From the NCBI GenBank assembly GCA_965153355.1, contig OZ231126.1, positions 32,426,001 through 32,490,000 on the forward strand: a DNA stretch of 64,000 nucleotides, read 5' to 3'. Origin of the DNA: Flaccisagitta enflata. Lineage: Eukaryota > Chaetognatha > Sagittoidea > Aphragmophora. The notes under the pieces were generated by a model, which was given only the letters and a program-made list of their open reading frames with translations, was not told where the DNA came from and did no database searches. Positions 1 through 14,450 of the stretch are shown here, piece after piece; within the stretch, counting starts at the first letter, position 1; each line of letters opens with the position of its first letter. Both the position numbers and the translations under genes were made by a program.

Positions 1-736
<736 letters not shown>

Positions 737-815
737 TTTGGCCTTGGAAGAATATGTCAGAATTCGAAGACATAAATGAAAGCGTAAAATCATGAGGCGC
801 AATAAATGAAAGTTT

Positions 816-1849
<1,034 letters not shown>

Positions 1850-2094
1850 ATTTGGCATGAAAACAAAATAAAACTCTGATCAAAAGTGGGCGTGGTGGAA
1901 GATGTAAATTTTATGTAGCAGAACCGGAAAAGGAAAAAGACATTTTTCGTCTACTTTTGAATAATGAGAAAAAGTCATGATAGAGCGCGCACACACACAC
2001 ACACATGATAGAGCGCAGAGTTGACATTAAGAAAAAACATTAAAACAATGTCTGTCCATCTCTTGATGGTAGAATTGAAGAGAGAACGAGAAAT

Positions 2095-2334
2095 AAAAAA
2101 AAAAACAAACAAAGAATGAAGGAAAGAAAGAAAGAGAGGAAGAAAGAATACTGGATAAAGAGAGATAGAGAGATGGAGAAAGAATGATAAGTAGACAGAG
2201 AGACAAAAAGACTGACAAAGAGATAGACAGACAGACTGAAACAAAAAATGAATAAATTAAGTTTAAAGGGAGAGAGAGAGAAAAACGAAAGACACAAAGA
2301 AGGAAAGAAAGAAAGAAAGATGCGAAAAGAAGAG

Positions 2335-2397
<63 letters not shown>

Positions 2398-2400
2398 AAA
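2095..2400. repeat. purine-rich region ending in (GAAA)n
   Basis: Plus strand almost all purine; pure (GAAA)n at 2332-2399. Confidence 0.95.
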
Positions 2401-2632
2401 CCGGTAAAGAATTGGACAAGCGCAGAGGAAAGTGTCTAAATAGCAAAGAATGGGACAAAAAAGTGGAAGAAGAAGAAGAAGAAACACAGAAAAAAAAGAA
2501 TAACTCTTTAAAAAGAAGCTACTAAAAGAGGGAAGAATGATAAGAAAAGGGAAAGTCCGTATTTTACGAGCTTCTAGATAAGAAAAAGAAGGTTAAAGAC
2601 TGTTTTCCCCGAGAGACTAGTCAATTCCAGAT

Positions 2633-2932
<300 letters not shown>

Positions 2933-2979
2933 ATTCCTGAGGTTCATCCAACTCAAGAGATACGAAATGGAGACGGAAA

Positions 2980-3150
2980 CGACAAAAAATGGCTCCGAGA
3001 ACGAAAAAAGACAGAAGACTGAAATGGACAGAAAATAAGTACAAAGGATGAGGGGGACAAAAAATGGCTCTGAGATCCAAAAAATACAGAAGCTAGAAGA
3101 CTGTTCAAAATGGACAGAAAATAAGTACAATGGATGAAATGGACTAAAAA
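2980..3150. repeat. two-copy imperfect tandem duplication
   Basis: The motif AAATGGCTC then ACAGAAGACTG, GGACAGAAAATAAGTACAA occurs twice (near 2987 and 3062), about 75-80 bp apart. Confidence 0.7.
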
Positions 3151-3186
3151 TGAACCAAATGACGATAAAAATACAACCAAAACAAT

Positions 3187-3282
3187 CAAACAAACAAACA
3201 AACAAACAAACAAACAAACAAACAAACAAACAAACAAACAAACAAACAAACAAACAAACAAACAAACAAACAAACAAACAAA
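3187..3282. repeat. (CAAA)n microsatellite
   Basis: Perfect tetranucleotide tract. Confidence 0.97.
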
Positions 3283-3712
3283 AGATGAAGTTTAAAAACA
3301 ATCAATAATGATAGTAGGAATATTTCAGAATTTTTGAACTGCTTTGTTAGAGAGTTACCGATTGGGAAAAAGGAAACTCAAAGATATTAGTGAGTAGCAG
3401 AGCCAAGATTGAAAAGATAACAAGAAATGCGACGCTTTTGATAGTTTGCTTGGCAAAAACGGTGTCGAGGCACATGTGAGGGTGCTAGCTAATCGCTGGC
3501 ATAACTGACCGGGAAAATCGCGCGAGATATTTGGGCATAATGGGCCTTAATACGGGGACGCATGAAAAATAAAACTGAATGTAGATCGACTGGGGTATCG
3601 AGTGGTGCATTTGAAGGGTGCCCTAGAGTATTCGAAGGAATACTGTAAGGTAAGATGGCGAGCGAGGGGCAGCTAAAAGTAAGGAAAAGTGAGGAAAAGG
3701 TGTATGGGGGAA
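3283..3712. other. no recognisable gene
   Basis: Mixed-composition sequence; no homologous repeat elsewhere in the window and no convincing exon. Confidence 0.5.
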
Positions 3713-3905
3713 TAGTCGCAAAAGCATTACATGGTCGGTGGTACCCGATGCCCCTTTGTGAGTGTATGAAGGGATGAGATGGGGAGAGGGGCATGGTATA
3801 TGGAATATGGTCTTGAAAACCTAATTTGGTAACCAAGGGGCCTGATTCGAGGTCGGAGATAAAAGATATTAGGTCTTGGAAGCCTAATTTGAGGCCAGAG
3901 CTGAG
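3713..3905 (+). mobile_element. H1 element, head plus short degenerate core
   Basis: The head (AGTCGCAAAAGC...TGGTACCCGATGCCC) matches the H1 head at 43529. It is followed by three degenerate units of 'aggtcttggaagcctaattt'. The hairpin block and right end are missing. Confidence 0.5.
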
Positions 3906-4532
3906 TGGAGTGGAGTGGAAGGGAGGGTAAGGTTTGGGAAAAATTAGGGACAAGTTGGAAATGCAACGGGTGAGAAAAGTAAGGAAAGGGGAGAGAATCT
4001 CTACAATTAGTGAGGGGTAAAGATAAAGAAAAAATATAATAAGTAGGTATCCGACAGAAAACCCATACTTCCCACAATGGCAAGGAAAACTTCGTAAATA
4101 GGAAGGGAGCTGAGAGAAGAGTGGTAAGAAGGGAGGCGGATAGGTAGAAAGGGATCAGAGGGGGGGGGCGTGGTAGGAAGGGAGGGGGGGGGGTTGTACC
4201 CGTGGGAAAAAAGATCATAAAATTGTGAAATGGGAAACGGAAGTGCAGATTTTCCGTTGAATCGCGGCGCAATTTTCACCGTTGAAGCCGAAATCGTGGT
4301 TCCGCCGATCAGCCGAACCGCAGTTTTGGCGTGTTTCCAAGGATGACAATAATCACCATGCCCGTGTATTGCACTTTCAAAGACAACACATATTTTTGAT
4401 TTTCAACCGTCCCACGAGTGAGTGAGCCCATCAGTTGAATGAGCGAGCAGAGCGATTTTATCAAAGCAAAGCAATGTTGAGTGATTGAGGGGAAGCGATC
4501 GAATGTAGCGAGCGACTGAGAGGGTGTTTCTA

Positions 4533-4841
4533 CAGTCAGTGGACAAAACAATATAGGTATATATATCATACCGTTGGCTTTGATTCAAAATACTGCTCAT
4601 AAACAAAATATTGTATGCAACAACCAGTTGCTCAAATTACAGCCGGCTGTAACAAACAAAATGTTGTATACAACAACTGGTTGTAAGAATTACAGCCAGC
4701 TGTAATGCTCTAATTTTGTAATATTACAGCCGGGTGTAATTTCAACAGCTAGTTGTTGCATGCAACATTTTGTTTATTATCAGTATGTTGTTTAAAAGTC
4801 AACCGTATAATATATACCTATAGTGTTATGTCCACTGACTG
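4533..4841. mobile_element. foldback miniature element, family A (CAGTCAGTGGACAAAA ends)
   Basis: 309 bp with inverted ends CAGTCAGTGGACAAAAC / complement of ATGTCCACTGACTG. Palindromic TTACAGCCGGCTGTAA-type motifs fill the centre. TA precedes the left end; the right flank no longer shows TA. The second copy (31328-31833) has a clean TA on both sides. Ends and TA target suggest a Tc1/mariner-mobilised element. No coding capacity. Confidence 0.85.
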
Positions 4842-4934
4842 TCTAGTCACTGACAATCGCGTTTTTAATGGGCAACTCAGTCGCTCACTATGTTTGTTCG
4901 CTCGCACCGCTCACTCCGCTCACTCGCTATGCAG

Positions 4935-5010
4935 CGCTCCGCTTTGCTCCGCTTTGCTCCGCTTTGCTCCGCTTTGCTCCGCTTTGCTCCGCTTTGCTCC
5001 GCTTGCTTCA
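4935..5010. repeat. 10-bp tandem repeat (GCTCCGCTTT)
   Basis: About seven near-perfect units; flanked by related GCTC-rich sequence. Confidence 0.9.
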
Positions 5011-5284
5011 CTCGCTCGCTCCGTTCAGGGGCTCGCTCACTCACTTCGCTCACTCCCTCGTAGGACAGTTGAAATTCTTGAATATGTGTTCACGCTGTTA
5101 TCGCGTTTCACTGGAAGAAACGCGTTTTGACGGTCACTAGAAACACGCCCTGAGTGCAGTGGTCCTTTATAAACGCGATTGTCACGTGTAGAAACAGGTT
5201 CCAACTCCATTCAGTTGAGAGGCGGTTTCAACCGTTGAGCTGGAAAGCAGTTTTCCAGTTTAAGCGACGATTTCCACAATCGGC

Positions 5285-5590
5285 AGGTATTCAAACTTAT
5301 GCCAATGACGGGAAACAAATGTGGAATGTCACCTGGGCGAGGAAGAGGGGAGATTCAAAGTTATGCCAATGACGGGGAAACAAATGTGGAATGTCACCTG
5401 GGCGAGGAAGAGGGGAGATTCAAAGTTATGCCAATGACGGGAAAGAAATGTGGACTGTCACTTGGGCGGGGGGGGGGAGATTCAAAGTTATGCCAATGAC
5501 GGGAAAGAAATGTGGAGTGTCACGGGGGGTGGGGGAATCTAAACTTATGAAATGACGGGAAAGAAATGTGGAATATCACTTGGGCCGGGC
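5285..5590. repeat. about 65-bp minisatellite, 4-5 copies
   Basis: Units begin 'TTATGCCAATGACGGGAAA' and contain 'TGTGGAATGTCACCTGGGCG'. The last copies are degraded and end in a 14-base C run. Confidence 0.9.
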
Positions 5591-5825
5591 CCCCCCCCCC
5601 CCCGGATTCAACAGGGATCAGAGTGGAATTATGCAGGAGACGTCGTGGAGGAATTTCATAAAGCATGTTGATTTGGAAAAAAGTCGAAGAGACGAAGTCC
5701 CTTCGGTCTTTTTGAGTCCTGCAGAGAAAAACGGATTTCCCTTTGTTTTATGAGGCGTTTGGGCAAGTTGGTGCATTTTTCGGGCAAAGCGAGACTACGC
5801 ATGAAATCTATAGCTAAGAAAGAGC

Positions 5826-5910
5826 TAATTCTCCTCTTTCAGATGACGCCAAGCAGAATTCTGTGCGATTGATAGTTTTGGAGCTATGATTTTTTAAATC
5901 TTTTAATATT
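5826..5910 (+). repeat. dispersed repeat, copy 1 (second copy near 59202)
   Basis: Shares GCGCCAAGCAGAAT-type and GCTATGATTTTTTAAA motifs in the same order as 59202-59290. Class unknown. Confidence 0.55.
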
Positions 5911-6036
5911 TTTTTGCATTTTTCACATTTTTCTCAAAAACGAGGAATTGAGTTAATTGAAGTCTATTTGAACTTTGAAATGTCCCAGGTGATGATTGTG
6001 CATCCTGGCAGCACAGTCTCTCTCTCATTTCAACTC

Positions 6037-6115
6037 TGGACTCTATGAGAGGCTTTGTCTGTCAGTCCATCCATTGGTCTGTTGGTCCGTTTGTCCATCC
6101 GAGTGGAAAAGTGGA
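6037..6115 (+). mobile_element. H2-like right end (TCTATGAGAGGCTTTGTC plus TCCG repeats)
   Basis: GACTCTATGAGAGGCTTTGTC followed by degenerate TCYG tetranucleotides, as at 32650 and 54215. The hairpin is degraded. Confidence 0.45.
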
Positions 6116-6466
6116 AAAACAAGCGGTCTAGATGCTTGTGTGTGGGGGTTGGGGTTGGGGTGTGGATGGGGGTTGGATGCCTCTCTTTCAAACTGAGAAA
6201 CACATGTAGAGAGTGGAAAAAACCAAAAATGATGCCAAAAGAAAAAAAAGGCAATCAACCAGACAAAACACAATCACAAAAAATTCCAAAACATCGCACT
6301 TACGACTTTTTTCCTACGGCGAGAGCCGCCTTTATTGGTAACAGGAAATAGGAATAAGAATGTGAACTTCACATTGTGAAGTGACACTAAGAATGTAGAA
6401 AGGAGCAAAGATAAATGTCAGCGCTGAGTGACATGAAAGAAAACGTCGCTGTCATCCTTAAAGATA

Positions 6467-6600
6467 GATTTTTAGGTGCGACAAAGCACCTCTATAACTG
6501 GCTGCGTCCGTCGGTTGGTCGGTTGGTCGATCAGTCAGCCGGTCGGTCTATCAGTCGGGTAACGCATTCGTTCGACGATCCACATATCGCACCTTGTTAG
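6467..6600 (+). mobile_element. H2 variant (GGTGCGAC hairpin)
   Basis: TTTTTA followed by hairpin AGGTGCGACAAAGCACCT, then TCTATAACTGGCTGCGTCCG, (GGTC/GGTT)n and GTAACGCATTCGTTCGACGA. A near-complete inverted relative lies at 42283-42430. Confidence 0.7.
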
Positions 6601-7027
6601 CCTACTTGGCCTTGAAGTTGTATCATTTGGGTCTGATATGGTCAAAGAATGTGATCGAACCAAGACAGCAAGGGGTGACATATGACTAAATGCCCTCCAA
6701 TACTGCTTGCAGGACATGTCGTCAATGTTACATACATCACGAACTAATGCCAAACGACAGCCAGTAATGTCATGAGGGGGGGGGGGGTCGGAGAGAGGGG
6801 GGGTTACCAGTAAACACCGGCGATGGAAATCAGATTTCAATCCGAAACTAAGCTTCAAATGACGGGAAAAGCTCAGATTCAGACAGAAAGAATTTGCCGT
6901 TTGCTCTTTCAATTTCTGCTCTTACGATTCATTCTATGCTTGAATTAAATGCCGCATGTTTGATATCGTAACCAGAAAATCATGCTCATGCGCTCTATCA
7001 TTTGAAGAAATGGATATAGAAATTGGT

Positions 7028-7110
7028 CAGAAGCAAAAAAAAAAAAAAAAAAGAAAAAAAACAAAAAAGAAAGAAAAAAAAAAAAAAAAGAAGAAAGAGA
7101 AAAAAAACAA
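7028..7110. repeat. A-rich tract
   Basis: Poly-A with scattered G/C; no element attached that I can define. Confidence 0.9.
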
Positions 7111-8116
7111 CCGATAATCAGTGTGCAGTAAATGAATAGATTGATCGAAAGCTTAGCGCGTTATTCGCGAAGATCAGAAACGCTAAAAAGAAGCTGGTCG
7201 GATATGGTCACACCTGTTGGACTAGAGATGTGGAAGTGGTTTAGTTTTATGCCGCTTCCACCACTTTCCCTCCGATTACGCTGCCATTTATCAAATACTG
7301 TTAGATTTCCCATCCACCAAATTAGATGTTGCTTCCACATCACCGTTTCACCGTTTCTCCACCTCACCGCTTCCACATCCCATCAAACGATCTGACATGG
7401 ACTGTAAACCTCAAAAACAGAAGGAAAGCTACTTTGAGAAAAGCACATCTAGAGTTTAAACAGACAAACGGACGAGGAGGAAGCACCATCACTAAGAATC
7501 TCCAGCACACGCTTAAAAATGAAAGAAATCAGGGTTAAGTGTCGACCTTGGAACACTGAAAGGTGAGAGAGTGGAGGAAGAGGAAGAGTGAGAGGAAGAG
7601 AAGGAGGAAAGGATGGGGGAAGAGGAGGAACTGAAGGAGGAAGCCAGGCGGCGATAGAAGCATAATCGTCCAAAGTCAGGTGATGTATGGACGGCAGGGT
7701 AAAGCAGTTAACGTCCACCCTTGATTTTAAAGTCTAGGCAGGCATTGGTTAACGTGTGCGTGTAGCGTAAGGTGGAGAATATGAGCGATGAGAATGAAGC
7801 GAGAAAAGTGAGCAAGAAATGCTATGGGAATGAGCAGGCTTGGGCAAAATTGGAAGGGACAGTGAAGAAAGGTAAGTAATGGAAATTTGTAGGTGAAGGA
7901 TTTCAGTTAGTGACGCTGAAAAGATGGAAATCCGCAGGTAATGGATACATCAGTTAGTGACAGTGATTTAAGATGAGTGATGGAAATCTGAAAGTGAGTT
8001 ACTGACAGTGAAAAAAAAAGGTGAGTGATGGAAATGGGAAAAAGGTTTAAGCCTCAACGTCGGTCAATGAGGGTTTTGTCGAGTCAACCGGAAAAGACCG
8101 TTGACAGCAAGGTTGA

Positions 8117-8118
<2 letters not shown>
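7111..8118. other. no recognisable gene
   Basis: Mixed sequence. Short degenerate repeats of GTGATGGAAAT...CAGTTAGTGACAGTG lie at 7870-8035. No exon-like segment. Confidence 0.5.

Positions 8119-8210
<92 letters not shown>
8119..8210. repeat. (AG)n microsatellite
   Basis: Perfect tract. Confidence 0.98.
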
Positions 8211-8212
<2 letters not shown>

Positions 8213-8213
8213 C

Positions 8214-8320
8214 TGACGGGGGGATGAACGGACTGACGGACGGAATGACAGATGGAAGGACGAAAAGTCCCCCTGTGTTCTACAGGACTTCGTCCCCATT
8301 GGGGCTGCTACCCCCCCCAA
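8214..8320 (+). mobile_element. H1b right end
   Basis: ACGG-type microsatellite, then AAAAGTCCCCCTGTGTTCTA and the CAGGACTTCGTCCCC...GGGGCTGC hairpin block in degenerate form. The core array is missing. Confidence 0.65.
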
Positions 8321-8689
8321 ACAAAACAAAACAAAACAAAAACAAACAAGAGAGACGGAAAGAAAAACGAGAGAAAGACAGAAAGATAGGAAAGAAAGAA
8401 AAGGCGGCGTTTTTTGAATATAGGAAGGCGAATGAGGAGGAAGAGAAAGGTACAGGAGAAGGAGGCGGCAACTGCAAGCGGTCGAAGGTGCGTCAAGCGT
8501 AAAAAATTTCCAACCTTTGGCGAGTTTCTCGTTGCCCCGTTGAAAACCCGAAAGATGGGAGGGGGCGGTGGAGGCGGTATTGGAGGATGGGAGGAGAATG
8601 AGGAGAAAGAAGAGACAACTGGAACGTGTTCTTCACTCGTAAATCAGGGCGAAAAAAAACTTCCTTTTCCACGATTTTTTGTTCTTTAG

Positions 8690-9690
8690 TTTTCCTCACC
8701 GAGAAGAAAATCACCAATTTCTAGGTTGCTCCCCAGAAGAAAGGAGGAGTAACGTACTCGTTCTAGTTAGCGCCCCGGAGGATTTTGAAATGAGGAAATG
8801 ACATGGCCCCCTTCATAATTTTAAACGAAAATGTTTGGTCATTCAGTGAATTTTGCAAATCTAAATCCTCTCACATGTGAGTATATGAAAAAGTTGATGA
8901 ATGCTTTATGATTTCTTGTATCTAACGCAAATATTTACTGGAAAAAGCATTTAAAAAGGTGTTTGGAAAAAATTTGAACGTAAAAGTTCCCAGAAGAATC
9001 TCAAGAAATCAAGGAAGAAATGAGGGGGGGCTTAAATGGAGCTGGAGAGGGCGGTAAACAGAGCAAATACGGTAGTAAGTGGGGCTTTACAAGACAGGAA
9101 AAGAAAATACAGATGGGAAGAGATAACGGGAAGACGGGGTACAAAAAAGAACAAGTGACACAATATCGTTGCGAACGGGTGGGCAGGGGCGTGTAAATTT
9201 GCTTCATGCTTCATACGTAAAACAGCATCTAACCACCGCAAATGAGATACAATACATTCAGGCGTATCTCAGTAAATATTGGAAGCACGCGGTTTACAAG
9301 CAGATTCGTTAAATAGATTCAGATCCGCTAAATAGCAGTACATGGGAATGCTAGAAACTGCTACCAAATATGTTTCACTTGTCGATGAAATAGGGCTTAA
9401 CGGTTATTGTTCCAATGAAGAAAAGTTGACAGGATTATTTGGTTGAATTTGCTTGAAACTTTATCAAACAACCTATTTTGAGTTTTAAAGAAAAGATAAT
9501 TTCTGAAAGTATAAAGGAAAATATCTGAAAAGCAAAAACATAAGGGTGGTCCATGTTTTAAAGATTATGAATCTAAAAACCGTTGCTTTGATGGTTCAAT
9601 TTACGACTAGATTTTGATGTTTTGGAAAACTACAATATGTAAATCACTGATACGGTCATTGTTTGCACGAGGTACAGAAACTCACTCACA
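8690..9690. other. no recognisable gene
   Basis: AT-rich to mixed sequence without repeat structure or coding signal that I can support. Confidence 0.5.
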
Positions 9691-9819
<129 letters not shown>

Positions 9820-9952
9820 CACACCCCTGTCACCCAGGCTAGAATTAGAGAAAAGAGGCAGAATGAAAAACTAGGGGAAGAGGGTGGGATTCCCTTTGAG
9901 AATGTTTATACCTGTCTTGAATTTTCTTTAAGTCAAATTTGAAAAAAAAAAA

Positions 9953-10349
9953 ACAAGTCATCCAAGGATTGCACATGGTCAGCGGTACCCGATGCCCTGC
10001 TTGGAGTGATAGCTGAAGAAGAAGAGTGAGAGCAGCACAGGGTTGAATTTCCATACTTCCTGAGAGGGCATATTTGAGGCCTTTGGAGCAATTTTCCATA
10101 ATATTCAATAGGAGTTTCGCATTTTTTTTAATTTCTCATCAATTTGTCATGTTATTCAATGGGAATTTCATATTTTTTTCATTTTTCATCAATTTCCAAT
10201 GTTATTCAATGGGAAGTTTGCATTTTTTCAATATCCCATGTTATTCAATAGGGATTGAGGCTTGAGAAGATTTGGGGGGGGGGATGGACGGACGTATGGA
10301 AATTCACCCCTGTGTCCTACAGGACATCGGCCCTTTGGGGCCGCTGCCC
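9953..10349 (+). mobile_element. H1a element, internally deleted
   Basis: The head TCATCCAAGGATTGCACATG...GGTACCCGATGCCCTGC matches 35897. The left hairpin block is deleted (GAGAGCAG joined to CACAGGGTTGAATTTCC). An AT-rich core has three GTTATTCAATGGGAATTT units. The right end is complete: GGAAATTCACCCCTGTGTCC, hairpin CGGCCCTTTGGGGCCG, then CTGCCC. Confidence 0.8.
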
Positions 10350-10501
10350 AAAAAGGGATGAAAGAAAACTTTGCAGATGGCTCGGGTGGGATTTGCAGGA
10401 TCTGAGCTGATGGTCTAACTAACTCCTTTGGATTGATCGATTTAACCCATTAGCGCTGAAACAACTCAAGTTCAACGGGTCCGAAATTCATAATGGCAAA
10501 C

Positions 10502-10648
<147 letters not shown>

Positions 10649-10745
10649 CGTGATGCTTTCTTTTTTTAAAATCTATTTTCTGCCTTTCATTTTCATCTCA
10701 TCTTCATTCTTCAATTGCTTCCATTGATCGCTGCCATTTCAACCC

Positions 10746-10806
10746 TCCTCATCCTCCTCCTCCTCCTCCTCCTCCTCCTCATCATCATCATCATCATCAT
10801 CATCAA
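10746..10806. repeat. (CCT)n(CAT)n microsatellite
   Basis: Two short triplet tracts in series. Confidence 0.95.
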
Positions 10807-10809
10807 TAA

Positions 10810-11470
10810 TCTTTACTTAGTTCGGCGTTAATCTTCACAACAATTCTTTATGATTTTTTCCTCTTTCCCTCGTGTATGATTATCATCTCTTAATCATTAT
10901 CTTTCTGATGCTATTATTCGATGATAAAGCTCATTTATTGAAGTTTTTTTCTTTGCATCTAATTCCCATTTGCTTGGTTCGTGCATTACGCTTTAGTTAA
11001 TCATCCTCTGATTGGTCAATTCTTGCGCTGTTGGTTAGTAACGTGATTTACGCTTCAGTTTATCATCCTCTGATTTGCAGATGCTTTTACATTCTTGGGA
11101 AGAAAAAATGAACAAGAAAAAGGTTCCATGATACTATAGTAGCAATAAAGACTTATTATGATACAATGACACCTTACTCTTCAATTCCATAATTTTGGAT
11201 TTAAAGAGATAAATCATCTCTAATATTGGAGGGTTTCTATTGCTGCATTATATTTCATGATAAGTTCATGATTAAAGTATCACAACATGTAATTTTCAAT
11301 AATATCATACATATTTCAAAACAGAGAATTAGCAAATCATATTCAATGACAATATTGGTGGATTTTCTTTGTTACATTACTTTTCCCAGTATATCCATGA
11401 ATAAAGTGTCACAACATGATAATTTTATAATAGTATTTATATATCAAAACTCAAATGTGGCATGTGGTTA
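10810..11470. other. no recognisable gene; AT-rich
   Basis: Two degenerate copies of GTATCACAACATG-type sequence near 11275 and 11405 indicate an old 130-bp tandem duplication. No exon visible. Confidence 0.5.
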
Positions 11471-11945
11471 TTTTCCAAGATCGTATTGATGATTTTTCAC
11501 TTAACTGGCGCATCAACATCAGTGTCCAAGATAGTATTCATTATCTGTCACCTAACTGGTGCGTCAACAAACTAAACTTCCTTGTCCAAGATAATATTCA
11601 TTATTTCTAGTCGCATGCACGCGACTCTACAACCCGCTTTGTCCGTCTGTCCATTGGTAGGTCGGTCACGTCTTACTTTTTTTGTGATCTTATTAACTGA
11701 CCCCACTGCTCCTGCCCATATAGTCTAGTGACCTCAAATATGGCCCCTGCCCACCCGCATGTGACTTTGGTAGCCGTGTATCCGGCCTTGTTTATGTGAA
11801 TGGCACATTAATATCATTGTCACATGACTAGCATATCAACATCATTGTCCAAGATAGTATTCATTATTTTTCACGCAACTGGCGCGTCAGCATCATTGTC
11901 CAAGATAGTATTCATTATTTGTCACGTAACTGGCGCGTCAACGTC
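11470..11945. repeat. about 57-bp minisatellite split by an H2 insertion
   Basis: Units contain GTCCAAGATAGTATTCATTA and AACTGGCGCGTCAAC. Two to three units lie left of 11607 and two to three right of 11792; the sequence between is an H2 element. Confidence 0.85.
11607..11792 (-). mobile_element. H2 element, full-length type, inside a minisatellite
   Basis: Read on the minus strand: start AACAAGGCCGGATACACGGC, internal CGGGTGGGCAGG, A/G-rich centre, short ACGG-type repeat, ACAAAGCGGGTTGTAGAG, terminal hairpin GTCGCGTGCATGCGAC then TAG. The surrounding tandem unit gives the host junctions. Confidence 0.8.
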
Positions 11946-12039
11946 ATGATTTTCTCAGCATCGTCCGTCTTTTTGCGCCATTAAGCAGAATAGAAAATAT
12001 CGATCAATGAAAAAAAAATGTCACGCTGAGAAATGCCGC

Positions 12040-12650
12040 ATCTTATCACTGTCATCTCTGCTCCACTCTGCTGAATCACTGCCATTTCTGCTTTATCACT
12101 GTCATCTCCGCTACAGTCTTTTATCTAATCACTACCACTGCTGTTCTATCACTGTCATCTCCATAACAGCTTGCTTTTGACACTGTCATTTCTGTCACAG
12201 CCTGCTCATTCTTTCTCCGTCGTTGGCATCTTCTTTGTCACTGTCCTCTCCTGCTTCGTCATTGTCTTTTCCTTCTTTGTCACGGTCCTCTTGTGCTTTG
12301 CCATTGTGTTTTCCGTCTTTGTCATTGTCCATTCATTCTTTGTCATTGTCTATCACTACGTCACTGCCCTCTCCTGCTTTGTCATCGTCTTTTCCTTTTC
12401 AGTCACTGTCCTCTTCAGCGCCTGCGTTGTCGTCTCCCTCTATGCCTATCCTCTCCTGCTTTGTCATTGTTTTTTCCTTCTTTGTCACTGTCCTCTCCTG
12501 CCTTGTCATTATCTTCCCCTCTCCGTCACTGTCGTCATCTGCTTTGTCATTGTCTTCCCCTTCTCCATCACTGTCCTCATCTCCTTTGTCATTGTCACTC
12601 GGCCAATATCACTCGAGCAGATTCTGCATCTTGTCATTGTCAAATGATCT
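12040..12650. repeat. degenerate 24-bp minisatellite (TTTGTCACTGTCCTCTCCTG type)
   Basis: Alternating TTTGTCATTGTC and YTCTCCTGC blocks. Long plus-strand frames over it are hydrophobic-looking but purely repetitive. Confidence 0.85.
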
Positions 12651-12654
12651 TACT

Positions 12655-13085
12655 GTGACTGTCAACAAAATCTGTTGATTCTCCCCCCCCCCTCATCTGG
12701 TTCTCCCCACTGGAAATGTTTACCATTCTCAGTTGAACTCATTTCGTTTTTTTTAGGTTTTAGGTTAGATGATTCCTGCTTACTAATACGAGATTGGCAC
12801 TACTGTTTATACAATCATATTTTAAGGAGGTTGAAGGAGTAAAGAAAAACTATCCCATCGTTCCCATTTTTCTTGCCCCTCCTTTCTATTCCCTGTCAAA
12901 AAAATAAACATCTTCGTCATTCCTACCCGAACCCAACCGTCCTAACCATCCCTGCTCTCCCATTAGAACGATCCTACTCACTTTTACCCCCGACTTTTCA
13001 TTACTACTTCTACCTACCCCCTTCCATCAGTCCATCTTTTGAACCCCTTCCCACCTCTCAATTCTCAATAAGCTTACCGTTGACA
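12655..13085. other. no recognisable gene; pyrimidine-rich
   Basis: C/T-rich sequence, related in character to 13480-13640. I see nothing else in it. Confidence 0.5.
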
Positions 13086-13087
13086 AT

Positions 13088-13476
13088 AACACCTGTTGAA
13101 CATTTAGGCGGAAAAAGTTATGCTATGGTTTTCATAGCAAGTAAAGCTCCAGTAATATGAGATTTATCCTAAAGATAGCTAATTTGTAGTATTTTTGTGT
13201 GGTAAGATGAATTGATTTCATATTATTTCATTTGATGATAAAATCAGCCTAGATATCCTAATTGCAATGTCGAAATGTCACCATTTTCTCATGGGTTTAT
13301 GTTTTCAGGAATTGCTATTCATTGCAAGCCGTTTAAAGCCGTGACCATGACATTGGATGTTTTCCAAATTTATGAAGTGATGTCATTTGGAGAAGTTTTA
13401 GGACTTATGATAGCAATCATTGCACTTAGTCATAGCCTAAGTAATCCTAGTTCGCCTAAATGTTCGACAGGTGTTA
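13088..13476. mobile_element. foldback miniature element (AACACCTGTYGAACATTTAG ends)
   Basis: About 389 bp. The left end AACACCTGTTGAACATTTAG is matched by the complement of the right end, with one C/T difference; pairing continues inward (GCTATG...CATAGC). No coding capacity. The target duplication is not clear. Confidence 0.75.
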
Positions 13477-13627
13477 ACCTTAATTCCCTGGCCTCGCCCA
13501 TCTTCCCATTGTCCGTTTCCTAATTCTTACACTCCCCTCTCCGTTCCCACTTCCCACCCACCATCTTTCATTTTCCTTATTTCTTTAATTCCGCCTCCCT
13601 TTCCGGCCATCCCATTAATCATCTTGC

Positions 13628-14103
13628 ACGGTTCCCTCTCTCACGCTTCCCTCCCCGCCATTTTCCATTATCCTCAATTCTCCAGCTTCACCTCCCTCTA
13701 TCAGCACTCTCTCACGTTCCCTTCCCCGCCATATTCCATTACCCTCAGTTCTCCAGCTTCACCTCCCTCTATCAGCACTCTCTCACGTTCCCTTCCCCGC
13801 CATTTTCCATTACCCTCAATTCTCCAGCTTCACCTCCCTCTATCAGCACTCTCTCACGTTCCCTTCCCCGCCATATTCCATTACCCTCAATTCTCCAGCT
13901 TCACCTCCCTCTATCAGCACTCTCTCACGTTCCCTTCCCCGCCATATTCCATTACCCTCAGTTCTCCAGCTTCACCTCCCTCTATCAGCACTCTCTCACG
14001 TTCCCTTCCCCGCCATATTCCATTACCCTCAGTTCTCCAGCTTCACCTCCCTCTATCAGCACTCTCTCACGTTCCCTTCCCCGCCATTTTCCATTACCCT
14101 GTT
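13628..14103. repeat. 71-bp minisatellite, about 6.7 copies
   Basis: The unit contains CACTCTCTCACGTTCCCTTC and TCTCCAGCTTCACCTCCCTC. Period 71 measured at successive AGCACTCTC positions. Units differ at few sites, so the array is young. Confidence 0.95.
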
Positions 14104-14249
14104 TTCTCCGACCCTTGTTCTGACTCAACACTTGAACTCTTTTTGTCACTGTCGCTTTTTCTCGGCTTTTCTCGCCTCTTCTGTTCCCGAATCCCTTCCG
14201 TGTTCTCATATCTTGTCCGTCAATGTCACATGGGCAAGCTCACTGCCAC

Positions 14250-14450
<201 letters not shown>

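Larger units (their letters stand above)
4255..5290. mobile_element. diverged large foldback with an inserted foldback at its centre
   Basis: Sequence left of 4530 is repeated in inverted orientation right of 4845. The clearest pair is ACACATATTTTTGATTTTCA plus GTCCCACGAGTGAGTGAGC at 4387-4428 against its diverged complement at about 5036-5092. The arms differ by many substitutions. The right arm also carries a 10-bp tandem repeat. A piece of this family (AATCGCGTTTTTAAYGGG) recurs at 42671. Confidence 0.5.

Noticed and set aside
12171-12678. Hydrophobic 120-158 residue frames resembling membrane proteins
   Set aside because: Three overlapping frames of one degenerate 24-bp minisatellite; hydrophobicity comes from GTC/TTC codons.
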